A stretch of 64,000 bases of DNA from Solirubrobacteraceae bacterium (GCA_030447275.1 JAUJPF010000005.1:1-64000), one strand, 5' to 3'. Numbered from the stretch's first letter, positions 8,089-16,937 are shown. Numbers and translations: made by a program. The notes: generated by a model from the sequence alone, not told the origin.

Positions 8089-10185
8089 ATGACCACCGCG
8101 TACCGGACGTGCCCCTTCTGCGAGGCCACGTGCGGTCTCGCGATCACCCTCGAGGGCGACCGCGTCGCGCAGGTGCGCGGCGACGCCGAGGACGTCTTCT
8201 CGAAGGGCTTCGTCTGCCCGAAGGGGGTGGCGCTCAAGGCGTTCCACGAGGACCCGGCGCGGCTGCGCGCGCCGCTCGTCAAGCAGCCCGACGGCTCGTT
8301 CGCCGAGGCGACGTGGGAGGACGCGTTCGCGCTGATCGCCGAACGGCTCCCCGCGATCCAGGCCGAGCACGGGCGCGACGCCGTCGGCGCCTACTTCGGC
8401 AACCCGAGCATCCACAACCTGGACGGCCAGCTCTACGGGCGCGTGCTGCTCAAGGCGCTCGGGACGAAGAACCTCTTCACGGCGAGCACCGTCGACCAGT
8501 ACCCCAAGCAGGCCGCCGCGGCGCACATGTTCGGGGCCGGGACGCTGGTTCCGGTCCCCGATCTCGACCGCACCGACTACCTGCTCATGCTCGGCGCGAA
8601 CCCGGCGGCGTCGAACGGCTCGCTGATGACCGCGCCCGACGTGCGCGGCCGCCTCGCCGCGATCCGGGCGCGCGGCGGGCGTGTGGTCGTCGTCGACCCG
8701 CGCCGCACGCGCAGCGCCAAGCTCGCGGACGAGCACCTGTGGATCCGCCCCGGCGGCGACGCGCTGTTCCTCTTCGCACTCGTGCACGTCCTCGTGGCGG
8801 AGGGGCTGACGACGCCGGGCGACCACCTCGACGGCGTCGAGGTCGTCGCGAGCCTCGCCGAGGAGTTCACCCCCGAAGCGGTCGAGCCCGCGACCGGCAT
8901 CCCCGCCGCGACGACGCGGCGCATCGCCCGCGAGCTCGCGGCGGCGCCGCGGGCGGCGGTGTACGGGCGGATCGGCACGACGACGCAGGCGTTCGGGACG
9001 ACGGCGAGCTGGCTCGTCGACGTCGTCAACGCGCTGACCGGCAACCTCGACCGGCCGGGCGGCGCGATGTTCCCGCTGCCCGCGACCTCGAAGCGCGGGA
9101 CGGGCACCGGCCGCGGCGCGCGCTTCGGGCGCTGGACGAGCCGCGTCCGCGAGGCGCCGGAGGTCTTCGGCGAGCTGCCGGTCGCGTGCCTCGCCGAGGA
9201 GATCGAGACGCCGGGCGACGGCCGGATCCGCGCGATGATCACCGTCGCCGGCAACCCGCTCGTCTCGACGCCGAACTCGGAGCGCCTCACCGCGGCCTTC
9301 GACTCGCTCGACTTCATGGTCAGCCTCGACGTCTACCTCAACGAGACGACGCGCCGGGCCGACGTGATCCTGCCGGCGCCGTCGCACCTCGAGCGCCCGC
9401 ACTACGACCTCGCCTTCTACGGCTTCGCCGTGCGCAACGTGGCGAACTACTCGCCGCCGGTACTCGACAAGCCGGCGGGGACGCCGGACGAGTGGGAGAC
9501 GCTGCTGCGGCTGACGGCGATCGCCGCCGGCGCCGGGCCCGACGCGGACATCGGGGCGCTCGACGACATGGTCGCCGCCGACGCCGCGGCGCGCGCGGGC
9601 GTCGAGCCCGACCCGGCGCGCCGCGGGCCGGTGCGCATCGTCGACGCGATGCTCCGCGGCGGCGCGTACGGGCTGTCGATCGCCGACCTCGAGGCGGCGC
9701 CCCACGGGATCGACCTCGGCCCGCTCGAGCCGCGGCTGCCCGAGGTGCTGCGCACGCCGAGCGGGAGGGTCGAGCTGGCGCCGCCCGCGCTCGTCGCCGA
9801 CGTCGACCGGCTGCACGCCGCGATGGCCGCGCCGGCGAACGGCGGCATGGTGCTCATCGGCCGCCGCCACCTGCGCTCCAACAACTCGTGGATGAACGAG
9901 CTGGGCCCGCTCGCCAACGGCCCGAACCGCTGCACGGCGCTCGTCAACCCTGCCGACGCCGAGCGCCTCGGCCTGGCCGACGGCGACACCGTCCGCGTCC
10001 GCTCGCGCACTGGCGCCATCGAGCTGCCCGCCGAGCTCACCGACGACCTCATGCCGGGCGTCGTCTCGATCCCGCACGGCTGGGAGCACGCGAACTCGAA
10101 CGTGCTCGCCGACGAGCAGCTCGTCGAGCCGCTGACCGGCACGGCGATCCTCAACGGGATCCCGGTGGAGCTGACCCCGGCCTAG
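8089..10185 (+). CDS. Molybdopterin-dependent oxidoreductase with N-terminal 4Fe-4S site
   Basis: Soluble member of the DMSO reductase superfamily, 698 residues, no Tat signal or membrane segment. Cys 8, 11, 15 and 43 (CPFCEATC...VCPKG) bind a 4Fe-4S cluster. The central domains contain LMLGANPAASN and VVVDPRRTRSAKLADEHLWIRPGGD for cofactor binding, and the C-terminal domain has NSWMNELGPL and VSIPHGWEH. Alignment by eye with formate dehydrogenase H places Asp 136 (STVDQYP) where that enzyme has its selenocysteine, suggesting an Asp-ligated Mo or W site rather than a Cys one. No electron-transfer partner subunit is adjacent. The stop shares CTAG with the convergent sigma gene. The substrate is unknown. 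Confidence 0.85.
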   Translation: MTTAYRTCPFCEATCGLAITLEGDRVAQVRGDAEDVFSKGFVCPKGVALKAFHEDPARLRAPLVKQPDGSFAEATWEDAFALIAERLPAIQAEHGRDAVGAYFGNPSIHNLDGQLYGRVLLKALGTKNLFTASTVDQYPKQAAAAHMFGAGTLVPVPDLDRTDYLLMLGANPAASNGSLMTAPDVRGRLAAIRARGGRVVVVDPRRTRSAKLADEHLWIRPGGDALFLFALVHVLVAEGLTTPGDHLDGVEVVASLAEEFTPEAVEPATGIPAATTRRIARELAAAPRAAVYGRIGTTTQAFGTTASWLVDVVNALTGNLDRPGGAMFPLPATSKRGTGTGRGARFGRWTSRVREAPEVFGELPVACLAEEIETPGDGRIRAMITVAGNPLVSTPNSERLTAAFDSLDFMVSLDVYLNETTRRADVILPAPSHLERPHYDLAFYGFAVRNVANYSPPVLDKPAGTPDEWETLLRLTAIAAGAGPDADIGALDDMVAADAAARAGVEPDPARRGPVRIVDAMLRGGAYGLSIADLEAAPHGIDLGPLEPRLPEVLRTPSGRVELAPPALVADVDRLHAAMAAPANGGMVLIGRRHLRSNNSWMNELGPLANGPNRCTALVNPADAERLGLADGDTVRVRSRTGAIELPAELTDDLMPGVVSIPHGWEHANSNVLADEQLVEPLTGTAILNGIPVELTPA

Positions 10186-10998
10186 GCGACCAGGTGAAAG
10201 AGCGCGGCGTCCTCGTCGAGCGCCGTGCGCAGCTTCCTCTTCGTCTGACCGTGGATCTGGCAGACGCGGCTCTCCGACACGCCCAGGACGTCGCCGATCT
10301 CGGCGAGCGTCAGGTGCTTGACGTAGAGCAGCACGGCGATCTCGCGCTCGCGGTCGGGCAGGCGGCCGAACGCGTCGCGGAAGCGCTCCTTGGCCTGCGT
10401 CCGGCCGGCGGCCTCCTCCGGGTCGAGGCGGCCGTCGGGCGACGCGATGGTGTCGACCTGCTCGATCGCCGACGACGCGTCGTCGGTCAGCACGAGCGCG
10501 TTCAGCGACGTGACGTCCGACTGCGCGATGTCGGCGCGGTGGCGGCGCAGCTCCTTGACGTCGATGCCGAGCGCCTCGGCCAGCTCCTCGCGCGTCGGGC
10601 GGCGCGTGTGCAGCGCGGTGAACTCCTCGACGGCCTTCTCGATGTCGCGCTCCCACCGGCACCGAGCGCGGCGCCCAGTCCTGCCGGCGCAGCTCGTCGA
10701 GCACGGCGCCGTGCACGCGCGTCCACGCGTACTGCTCGAGCGTCGCGCCCTTGGCCGGGTCGTAGCGGTCGATCGACTGGATCAGCGCCTCGAGGCCGAC
10801 CGAGATGAAGTCCTCGGCCTCCGCGTGCGCGGGCATCTCGCGGACCTTGCGGTACACGATGAACTTGACCAGCGGCGCCAGCGTGAGGACCAAGCGGTCG
10901 CGCAGGCTGGGGTCGGAGGTGACGCTGTAGCGCTTCCACAGCGCCTGCAGCTCGTCGGAGGAGGCGCGGCGGGGCGCGGTCGTGGTCATCGAGGGCAC
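10182..10998 (-). pseudogene. FliA/WhiG-type RNA polymerase sigma factor, frame broken by one base
   Basis: Sigma-70 family, sigma-28 group (region 2-3-4). A GTG start at 10998 is preceded by GGGAGG five bases upstream. A shorter ATG start at 10989 is possible. Region 2 reads LVLTLAPLVKFIVYRKV...AEDFISVGLEALIQSIDRYDP and EQYAWTRVHGAVLDELRRQDWAPRSV. The frame then shifts at 10656-10660, where one extra G in the + strand replaces the expected RSVRWERDIEKAVEE reading. Region 4 resumes in another frame (FGRLPDREREIAVLLYVKHLTLAEIGDVLGVSESRVCQIH). Removing one base restores a 271-residue protein of normal family length. No flagellar or sporulation genes are nearby. It could be a sequencing error or a recent lesion. 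Confidence 0.85.
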
Positions 10999-11149
10999 AG
11001 TTACCTCCCGCCCCTCGCGTTCCTGCGGGTGTGCAACCTTTGCGCAGGTTTGGCGTGGAAAGTGGTCGCGGATGCGTCGTCTCGATGCTCCATGTTCCAG
11101 ACAACGCGCCGGCGTGCGCGAGGTTGGCCACGTCGGGTAGCACCGCCGC

Positions 11150-11557
11150 ATGCGCCCGCTCAAGCGCCGCGTCGCGCGCTTCGTCACGAACCGGCTCGTC
11201 AACCCGATCGTCCGTCCGCTGCTCGAGCGCGGGATCGGCGACCGCGCGTGGGCGGTGCTCGAGACGACCGGCCGCACGAGCGGCGAGCCGCGCCGCACGC
11301 CGGTCGGCAACGGCCTGCGCGGCGACCACTTCTGGATCGTCACCGAGCACGGCTGGGCCGCCCACTACGTCAAGAACATCCAGGCCGACCCGCGCGTCCG
11401 CGTCCGGGTCGGCGGGCGCTGGCGGACCGGCACCGCGCGCATCCTCACCGACGACGACCCGCGCGCCCGCCTGCGCTGGCTCAAGCGGCCGGTCAACGAC
11501 TCGATGCTGCTCGCCGTCGGGACCGAGCAGCTCGTGGTCCGGGTCGACCTGGACTAG
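11150..11557 (+). CDS. Deazaflavin (F420)-dependent nitroreductase-family oxidoreductase
   Basis: Small split-barrel flavoprotein of the DDN/nitroreductase family, 135 residues, which typically uses coenzyme F420 to reduce quinones or nitro compounds near the membrane. The hallmark VLETTGRTSGEPRRTPVGNG lies at residues about 41-60, with later WIVTEHGWAAHYVKNIQADPRVRVRVGG. The basic N-terminal helix (LKRRVARFVTNRLVNP) is usual for membrane association in this family. Nine bases separate it from the arginase-like gene, so the two may be co-transcribed. Confidence 0.85.
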   Translation: MRPLKRRVARFVTNRLVNPIVRPLLERGIGDRAWAVLETTGRTSGEPRRTPVGNGLRGDHFWIVTEHGWAAHYVKNIQADPRVRVRVGGRWRTGTARILTDDDPRARLRWLKRPVNDSMLLAVGTEQLVVRVDLD

Positions 11558-11565
11558 CGGCGCAG

Positions 11566-12504
11566 ATGCACCACCGCCCCGCCGACTCCTCCAAGACGCC
11601 GCGCTTCACCGGGCCGCGGACGTTCATGCGCCTCCCCCACGTCACCGACCTCGACGGCGTCGACGCCGCCGTGTGCGGGATCCCCACCGACGGCGCGGTC
11701 TCCTTCCGCTCGGGCGCGCGGTTCGGCCCCGAGGCGATCCGCAGCGCGTCGGTGCTCCTGCGCCCCTACAACCCGCGGCTTCGGGTCGACATCGTCGAGC
11801 GGCTGTCGATGGTCGACTTCGGCGATGCGCCGACCGTGCCCGGCTACCACCTCGAGTCGCTCGAGCGGATCGAGACGTTCCTGCGCCCGATCCACGAGGC
11901 CGGCGTCGTCCCGGTGTGCCTCGGCGGCGACCACTCGATGGTGCTCGCCGAGCTGCGCGCGGCGGCGGCGGTCCACGGCCCGCTCGCACTCGTGCACCTC
12001 GACGCGCACGCCGACGTGTGGGATCAGTACTACGGCGTCGAGCACTTCCACGGGACGGTCTTCAAGCGCGCGGTCGAAGAGGGGCTCGTCGACCCGACCC
12101 GCTCCGTCCAAGCGGGGATGCGCGGGACGCTCTACGGCGCGTCCGACGTCGATGCGCCGCGCGAGCTCGGCTACGAGGCGATCTCCATGGAGGAGCTGGA
12201 GACGCTGGCGCCCGACGCGTACGCCGACCGCGTGCGGGCCCGCGTCGGCGACCGCCCGGCGTTCCTGTCGTTCGACGTCGACTTCGTCGACCCGGCGTTC
12301 GCGCCCGGCACCGGGACGCCGGAGGTGGGCGGCCCGACGAGCGGCCAGGCGATGGCCTACCTCCGCGCGCTGACGGGCATCGACTTCCGCGGCTTCGACT
12401 GCGTCGAGCTGTCGCCGCCGTACGACCCGGCCGGCGTCACCGCGTGGCTGGCGGCGAGCGCGTGCCACGAGATGCTGTCGCTGCTCGCGCTGCGCCGCGG
12501 GTGA
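11566..12504 (+). CDS. Agmatinase/arginase-family ureohydrolase
   Basis: Binuclear manganese ureohydrolase of 312 residues that cleaves urea from a guanidino compound. Metal ligands are in GGDHSM (His about 124), LDAHADVWD (Asp/His/Asp) and SFDVDFVDPAFAPGTGTPE (two Asp). The proline-rich loop after DVDFVDP and the sequence VCGIPTDGAVSFRSGARFGPEAIR are closer to agmatinase and guanidinobutyrase than to arginase, but substrate specificity cannot be settled by eye. The start is an ATG at 11566, nine bases after the preceding gene. It overlaps the following EVE-like gene by GTGA. Confidence 0.88.
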   Translation: MHHRPADSSKTPRFTGPRTFMRLPHVTDLDGVDAAVCGIPTDGAVSFRSGARFGPEAIRSASVLLRPYNPRLRVDIVERLSMVDFGDAPTVPGYHLESLERIETFLRPIHEAGVVPVCLGGDHSMVLAELRAAAAVHGPLALVHLDAHADVWDQYYGVEHFHGTVFKRAVEEGLVDPTRSVQAGMRGTLYGASDVDAPRELGYEAISMEELETLAPDAYADRVRARVGDRPAFLSFDVDFVDPAFAPGTGTPEVGGPTSGQAMAYLRALTGIDFRGFDCVELSPPYDPAGVTAWLAASACHEMLSLLALRRG

Positions 12505-12905
12505 GGGAGCGCAGCCACTGGCTGAAGGCGCTCGGGCGCGCCGGCTGGTCGCTCCCCGACGCGTGGCTCGAGGACGGCGGCACGGAGCGCGTGAAGCGCA
12601 CCGCGTTCCCGCGCCGCCCGCGGATCGAGCCCGGCGACCGGCTCGTCTACTACGCCGCCGGGTGGAAGAGCGTCTTCGCGCTCGTCGAGGTGACCGCGCC
12701 GCCGACCGACGAGGACCCGCCGTGGCCGCGCTGGCCGTGGACCGTGGCCGTCGAGCCGCTCGTCGTCGTCCCGTTGTTGTCGAACGCCCCGCCGATCCAG
12801 GCGCTCGGCATCCCGCCGCGGTCGATGTCGCAGCAGTCGCACATCCGCCTCACGCCGGAGTGCTACGCGCGGGCGGTGGAGGCGATCGCGAGCGTGGCGG
12901 GCTAG
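12501..12905 (+). CDS. EVE/PUA-like domain protein
   Basis: 134-residue protein of the PUA-like EVE fold, thought in general to bind modified nucleobases or nucleotides, with no defined role here. Supporting segments are PGDRLVYYAAGWKSVFALVEV, PWPRWPWTVAVEPLVVVP and the C-terminal ALGIPPRSMSQQSHIRLTPE, the typical conserved end of these small domains. A GTG start at 12501 overlaps the ureohydrolase stop. Its stop shares a CTAG with the convergent metallo-hydrolase gene. There is no restriction or helicase fusion partner. Confidence 0.6.
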   Translation: MRERSHWLKALGRAGWSLPDAWLEDGGTERVKRTAFPRRPRIEPGDRLVYYAAGWKSVFALVEVTAPPTDEDPPWPRWPWTVAVEPLVVVPLLSNAPPIQALGIPPRSMSQQSHIRLTPECYARAVEAIASVAG

Positions 12906-13681
12906 CGACCGCTCTGCCGCGCGATCCTCACCGCCTTCTCGACGCCCTCGGTCCACGGCTCGCCGTGGCCGGGCAGGATGGTCCGCGCGCGCGTCGCGGC
13001 AAGCTCCGTCAGCGACTCCAGCGCCTGCTCGGCGTCGTCCGTGTGCGGCCCGCCGATCACGCGCGGCCCGGGAGCGCCGTTGTCGAGGTCGATCGTCACG
13101 AGCGCGTCGCCCGTGAAGAGCATCGACGCGTCCTCCAGCAGCAACGCGCAGCTGCCGGCGGTGTGTCCGGGCGCGTGGATGACCTTGGGCGATCCGGGGA
13201 CGTCGACGACCTCCGCGTCCGCGAGCTCGTCGAGCCGCGCGATGGCGGGCGTCCGGAGGACGCCCTTGACCACGTTCCGGGCGATGTAGAAGGCGTACCA
13301 CGGGTGGCGCAGGTGGGGCAGGACGGACACGCTGCTCGGCCGGCCGCGCGCGCCGGTCAGGTAGGGGATCTCGGCGGCATGCGCCAGCACCCGCGCGCCC
13401 TGTGCACGAAGTCGCTCGGCGTTGCCGGCATGGTCCACGTGGTGGTGCGTGATCAGCACGGCGTCGACGTCGGCCGCCGTATGGCCGAGCCGGCCCAGCG
13501 CGGCACAGAACGCAGGCCAGTCGCGCGGGAACCCCGCGTCGAGGACGGTGAGCCGGCCACCGTCCTCGACGACGTACCAGTTCGTGTAGACCGAGGAGAG
13601 CCGGTGCACGCCCTCGGAGATCCGCCTCAGTTGCAGCGTGGCGGGACCCGCCGTTGGACCGGGGTCCGCGGTGGCACTCAC
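12902..13681 (-). CDS. MBL-fold metallo-hydrolase
   Basis: Metallo-beta-lactamase-fold hydrolase of 259 residues (glyoxalase II-like group). The zinc motif HHHVDH (ITHHHVDHAGN) lies at about residue 80. Further ligands are in HAPGHTAGS, LFTGDALV and the final LPGHGEPW. It has a GTG start at 13681 and no signal peptide. The insertion after LTGARG (HPWYAFYIARNVVKGVLR) is aromatic and may form a substrate lid. The substrate is unknown, and lactonases or thioesterases of this fold are alternatives. It ends on the shared CTAG with the EVE-like gene. Confidence 0.85.
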   Translation of the reverse strand: MSATADPGPTAGPATLQLRRISEGVHRLSSVYTNWYVVEDGGRLTVLDAGFPRDWPAFCAALGRLGHTAADVDAVLITHHHVDHAGNAERLRAQGARVLAHAAEIPYLTGARGRPSSVSVLPHLRHPWYAFYIARNVVKGVLRTPAIARLDELADAEVVDVPGSPKVIHAPGHTAGSCALLLEDASMLFTGDALVTIDLDNGAPGPRVIGGPHTDDAEQALESLTELAATRARTILPGHGEPWTEGVEKAVRIARQSGR

Positions 13682-13714
13682 GCGGAGGTTGTACCGCTTC
13701 GCGCGGCTGACGGG

Positions 13715-14268
13715 CTATCGGATGACGTAGTCTCCTTGGTCGACCGGGTTGTACGGCTGGCCTGCCAGGAGCGGATCCGTGCACTGATCCGGACCCGAGG
13801 CTCGAAGGCGGCGCGGCTCATCGGCGGACCCGTCCCATTCGCATCGACGGGCCGCCCCCCGACCGGATCTCCGTTGTCCTCGATGTACACCTCGACCCCG
13901 CCACCCTCTTCGAGCGGCGGCGACGCGCTTCGGTACCGGTACTTGACCGACGCGTACGCGCCGCCCATCGGCTTCGGAACGATCCGGACGCACGTCACCT
14001 CACCGGTCACCTGGAACGCCGTGCCCGGCAGCGCTTCCACAAGCGTCCCGGCTCCCCGCGCGTGGCCCGTGACCGTCGCGTCGCGGTGGAGGTGCGCAGA
14101 CACCTCGAGCTGCACCGGGCCGCCGAACTCCACGAGACGGTTCTTCGCACTGCCGGCGACGAAGTGCTCCTCGTTCGCGGGCTCGGGTGGCTCCGCGACG
14201 GCCGAGCTCGTGCCGACTACGAACGCCAGCGCGACGGCGCCCGCCGCGATCGCTGCTCTCAGGCTCAT
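13715..14268 (-). pseudogene. Secreted hypothetical protein with C-terminal frameshift
   Basis: Unrecognised exported protein. The ATG at 14268 is preceded by GAGGGG, a good ribosome-binding site, and opens a signal peptide (SLRAAIAAGAVALAFVVGTSSAVA, cut before EPPEP). The mature part is rich in Val/Thr/Glu with GEVTCVRIVPKP and a RYRSASPP...VEVYIEDNGDP segment, probably all-beta. Around 13,800 the sensible frame ends at MSRAAFE and continues in the next frame as PDQCTDPLLAGQPYNPVDQGDYVIR, a natural-looking terminus. The uncorrected frame instead becomes Ser/Thr/Arg-rich. One indel therefore separates the two halves. It is divergent from the damaged PadR gene. Confidence 0.6.
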
Positions 14269-14302
14269 GGTGTCCCCTCGGGTTCGTGTCGAGCAGACCC
14301 GC

Positions 14303-14778
14303 ATGGAGGTCTTCTGGGCGACGACGTTCGCCCAGGTCTACCCCGAGCTGGCGCGGCTCGAGGAAGCCGGGTACCTCACGCACTCGGACGACCCGCACGG
14401 CGCCCGACAGCGCCGCGCGTACGCACTGACGCCGGAGGGCGAGCACGCGCTGATGGCCTGGCTCCGCGACGCGACGATCCCGCCGATGGAGCTTCGCGAC
14501 GAGGGCATACTCCGGCTCGCACTCGCCGATCACCTGCCGCGGCGCGAGGCGATCGAGTTGGTGCAGCGCCCCGGGCACGCGCGGAGACGGCGCACCGCGA
14601 GTTCCAGGAGACGATCATCCCGATCGGCGAATCGCTGCGGGCAGCCGGCCTGCGGTTCCCGGTCGAGGTCGGCCGCATGGGCGCTGCGTACTACGCCTGG
14701 TCGATCGAGCACCTGACGCAGCTCGAGGAAGACCTCCGCGCCGAGCAACGCGAGGCGGCGCCGGGCCGCGAAACCTGA
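14303..14778 (+). pseudogene. PadR-family regulator, N-terminally truncated and frameshifted
   Basis: Remnant of a PadR winged-helix repressor. The visible part begins at the recognition helix (FWATTFAQVYPELARLEEAGYL), continues through the wing (ARQRRAYALTPEGEHALMAWL) and the linker (ELRDEGILRLALADHL), then loses frame near 14,570-14,580 and resumes as ETAHREFQETIIPIGESLRAAG and YYAWSIEHLTQLEEDL, the C-terminal dimerisation coiled coil. The first ~40 residues that normally precede the recognition helix are absent because the divergent secreted gene starts at 14268. Two independent lesions make this the better-supported true pseudogene of the area. Confidence 0.75.
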
Positions 14779-14866
14779 CGGGGCGCTTCGCGCTTCCCAC
14801 TACCACCTGTCTGCCTGCGTAGCCGCGGACGCTTTGGCGTGAAGCAGAGGCGCCTAGGAACTACAG

Positions 14867-16528
14867 CTAGTCGCCGCCGGCAGCTCCGCCCGACCCGCCG
14901 CTGGCGGACGCGAGCTCCTGACCGTGCTCGCCCGTGCCCGACTCGTCGCCGACGATCGGGCCGCTCTCCGGCCCCGGCTGCCCGATGTACTCGGCCGGCG
15001 GGCCGACGAGCGCCTCGATCTCCCGCGCGCGGTCGGCGCTGATGGCGCGCCACTCGGGGTCGTAGCCGAAGACCTCCTCCAGGCGCGCGGTCGTGTACCG
15101 CTCGCCGACGATCTCGACGTGGTCGGGCGTCATCAGCGCGGGGTGGCGCACGCCGCACGAGCGCGACAGGGACAGCAGCTCGCCGCGCAGCGCCCGCACG
15201 TAGTTGGCGGCGCGGGCCGACTTCAGCTCCGGGTCGAGGCCGCGCATCAGCCACTTCGACTGCGTCGCCACGCCCGTCGGGCACGTCCCCGTGTGGCAGC
15301 GCTGGGCCTGGATGCACCCGATCGCCAGCATCGCCTCGCGGCCGACGCTGACCATGTCGCACCCGAGCGCGAACGCGAACAGCGCGCTGTCAGGCAGCCC
15401 GAGCCGCCCCGCGCCGACGAAGAGGACGTCGTCGGCGACGCCCGCGCGGCTGAACGCGGCGAACACGCGCGAGAAGCCGATCTTGAACGGCATCGCGACG
15501 TGGTCGGAGAACGTCAGCGGCGCCGCGCCCGTGCCGCCCTCCGAGCCGTCGATCGCGATGTAGTCCGGCCCGCCGCCGGTCGCCGCCATCCGCTCGGCCA
15601 GGTCCTCCCAGAACTCCATCCGCCCGACCGCCGCCTTGATCCCGACCGGCAGCCCAGTGTCGCCGGCGATCGTCTCGACGAACTCGATCAGCTCGTCGAC
15701 GTTCGAGAAGGCGGTGTGGCGCGCGGGCGAGACGCAGTTCTGCCCCTCCGGCACGCCGCGGATCGCCGCGATCTCCGGCGTCACCTTGCACCCCGGGAGC
15801 ATCCCGCCGAGGCCGGGCTTGGCGCCCTGCGAGAGCTTGATCTCGATCGCGCGCACCGGCGCCTCGCCGATTCGCTCGCGCAGCCGCTCGAGGCTGAAGC
15901 GCCCGTCCTCGCCGCGGCAGCCGAAGTAGCCCGTCCCGATCTGGAAGACCAGCTCGCCGCCGTGCTTGTGCGCCGGCGCGAGGCCGCCCTCGCCCGTGTT
16001 GTGCAGGCACGGCGCCAGCGCCGCCCCGCGGTTGAGCGCCTCGACCGCGCGCGGCGACAGCGAGCCGTAGCTCATGCCCGAGAAGTTCACGACCGACTGC
16101 GGGCGGAACGCGTGGCGGCGGCCGTGCGCGCCGCCGAGGACCTTCGCCGCGGGAAGCAGGTACTCAGGGCCGGACCCGGTCGTCTCCTTCTGCGGCGGCG
16201 CCGCGGGGAACGCGACCTGCTTGAGGATCAAGAGGCCGGCGACGTTCTCGAGGTCGTTGTCGGTACCGAACCCGAAGGTGTTGATCTGCTTCTTCGACGA
16301 CGCGTAGACCCAGCGGCGCTGGTCGCGGGAGAACGGGCGCTCCTCGTCGTTCGAGGCGACGATGTACTGGCGCAGCTCCGGCCCGACCTCCTCGAGGAGG
16401 TAGCGGAAGTGCCCGACGACCGGGAAGTTGCGCAGGATCGCGTGCTTGCGCTGGGTGAGGTCGCGCGCGGCGACGCCCGCCAGCGCTGCGCCGGCGGCCG
16501 CCGAGCCGATGCGGCGTAGCCCTCCCAC
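14867..16528 (-). CDS. FMN-binding glutamate synthase-family protein
   Basis: GltS/GltB central-domain family (FMN-binding TIM barrel) of 553 residues, without the glutaminase or ferredoxin domains. Motifs are SGMSYGSLSPRAVEALNRGA, HNTGEGGLAPAHKHGGELVFQIGTGYFGCR, KLSQGAKPGLGGMLPG, IDGSEGGTGAAPLTFSDH (FMN loop), and C(I)QAQRCHTGTCPTGVATQ for a 3Fe-4S-type cluster. Residues 1-30 include an Ala-rich hydrophobic stretch that may anchor it to the membrane. Such stand-alone proteins are common in actinobacteria, and the electron donor and true product are uncertain. The tail after VGPPAEYIGQP is Gly/Ser/Glu-rich and disordered. Confidence 0.9.
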   Translation of the reverse strand: MGGLRRIGSAAAGAALAGVAARDLTQRKHAILRNFPVVGHFRYLLEEVGPELRQYIVASNDEERPFSRDQRRWVYASSKKQINTFGFGTDNDLENVAGLLILKQVAFPAAPPQKETTGSGPEYLLPAAKVLGGAHGRRHAFRPQSVVNFSGMSYGSLSPRAVEALNRGAALAPCLHNTGEGGLAPAHKHGGELVFQIGTGYFGCRGEDGRFSLERLRERIGEAPVRAIEIKLSQGAKPGLGGMLPGCKVTPEIAAIRGVPEGQNCVSPARHTAFSNVDELIEFVETIAGDTGLPVGIKAAVGRMEFWEDLAERMAATGGGPDYIAIDGSEGGTGAAPLTFSDHVAMPFKIGFSRVFAAFSRAGVADDVLFVGAGRLGLPDSALFAFALGCDMVSVGREAMLAIGCIQAQRCHTGTCPTGVATQSKWLMRGLDPELKSARAANYVRALRGELLSLSRSCGVRHPALMTPDHVEIVGERYTTARLEEVFGYDPEWRAISADRAREIEALVGPPAEYIGQPGPESGPIVGDESGTGEHGQELASASGGSGGAAGGD

Positions 16529-16544
16529 GTCCCACCCCTACCCG

Positions 16545-16582
16545 AGGGGACCGTCCCCTTCACATGTGGGGGACAGTCCCCT
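16545..16582 (+). repeat. REP-like composite palindrome (GGGGACnGTCCCC twice)
   Basis: Three nested palindromes lie in 38 bases: AGGGGACCGTCCCCT (16545-16559), CACATGTG (16561-16568) and GGGGACAGTCCCCT (16569-16582). This paired GGGGAC-N-GTCCCC layout resembles bacterial REP/BIME units that are mobilised by REP-associated tyrosine transposases. No such transposase is in the window. It sits between the glutamate-synthase start and the MMPL relic. A promoter-proximal regulatory role for the 16528 start is the alternative. Confidence 0.45.
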
Positions 16583-16656
16583 CGCGGGCGGCAGGCGGGG
16601 GTCGCCGGGTGCAGGTGTAGGGGTATCCCCGATGCCCTCGGAGGGAGGGGCGAGCA

Positions 16657-16937
16657 CATCACGTGCTCGTCCTCTCGCGCATCCGCGAGGCGTTCCGACC
16701 GCGGGATGCCGATGGACGGCGCGGTCAAAGAGCACGGCCGGCGTGGTGACGAGCGCGGCGATGGTGATGGTCGCGGTGTTCTCGATCTAGTTCGCGACGC
16801 TCGGGATCGTCGAGCTCAAGCAGTTCGGCGTCGGCCTCGCGGTCGCCGTGCTGATCGACGCGACGATCGTCGCGCGGTGCTGCTGGCTGCCGAAGCTCGG
16901 CGAGGTCCCCTCGGCGCCCGAGCCGGCGCGCGCCTAG
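16657..16937 (+). pseudogene. Relic of an MMPL/RND-type membrane transporter (C-terminal end)
   Basis: Only the last ~90 residues of an MMPL-family lipid/drug exporter remain. Recognisable pieces in three frames are HVLVLSRIREAF (from about 16660), DRGMPMDGAV, then KSTAGVVTSAAMVMVAVFSI, a TAG stop at 16788-16790, and beyond it FATLGIVELKQFGVGLAVAV and LIDATIV. An internal deletion then joins directly to LPKLGEVPSAPEPARA and the final TAG. A frameshift, an in-frame stop, an internal deletion and loss of the large N-terminal part make this a genuine relic rather than a sequencing slip. Its last codon still shares a CTAG with the convergent DUF1810 gene. Confidence 0.75.

Noticed and set aside
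8089-10185. Formate dehydrogenase or nitrate reductase as a specific call
   Set aside because: No Cys or Sec at the aligned ligand position and no partner subunits, so only the superfamily is claimed.
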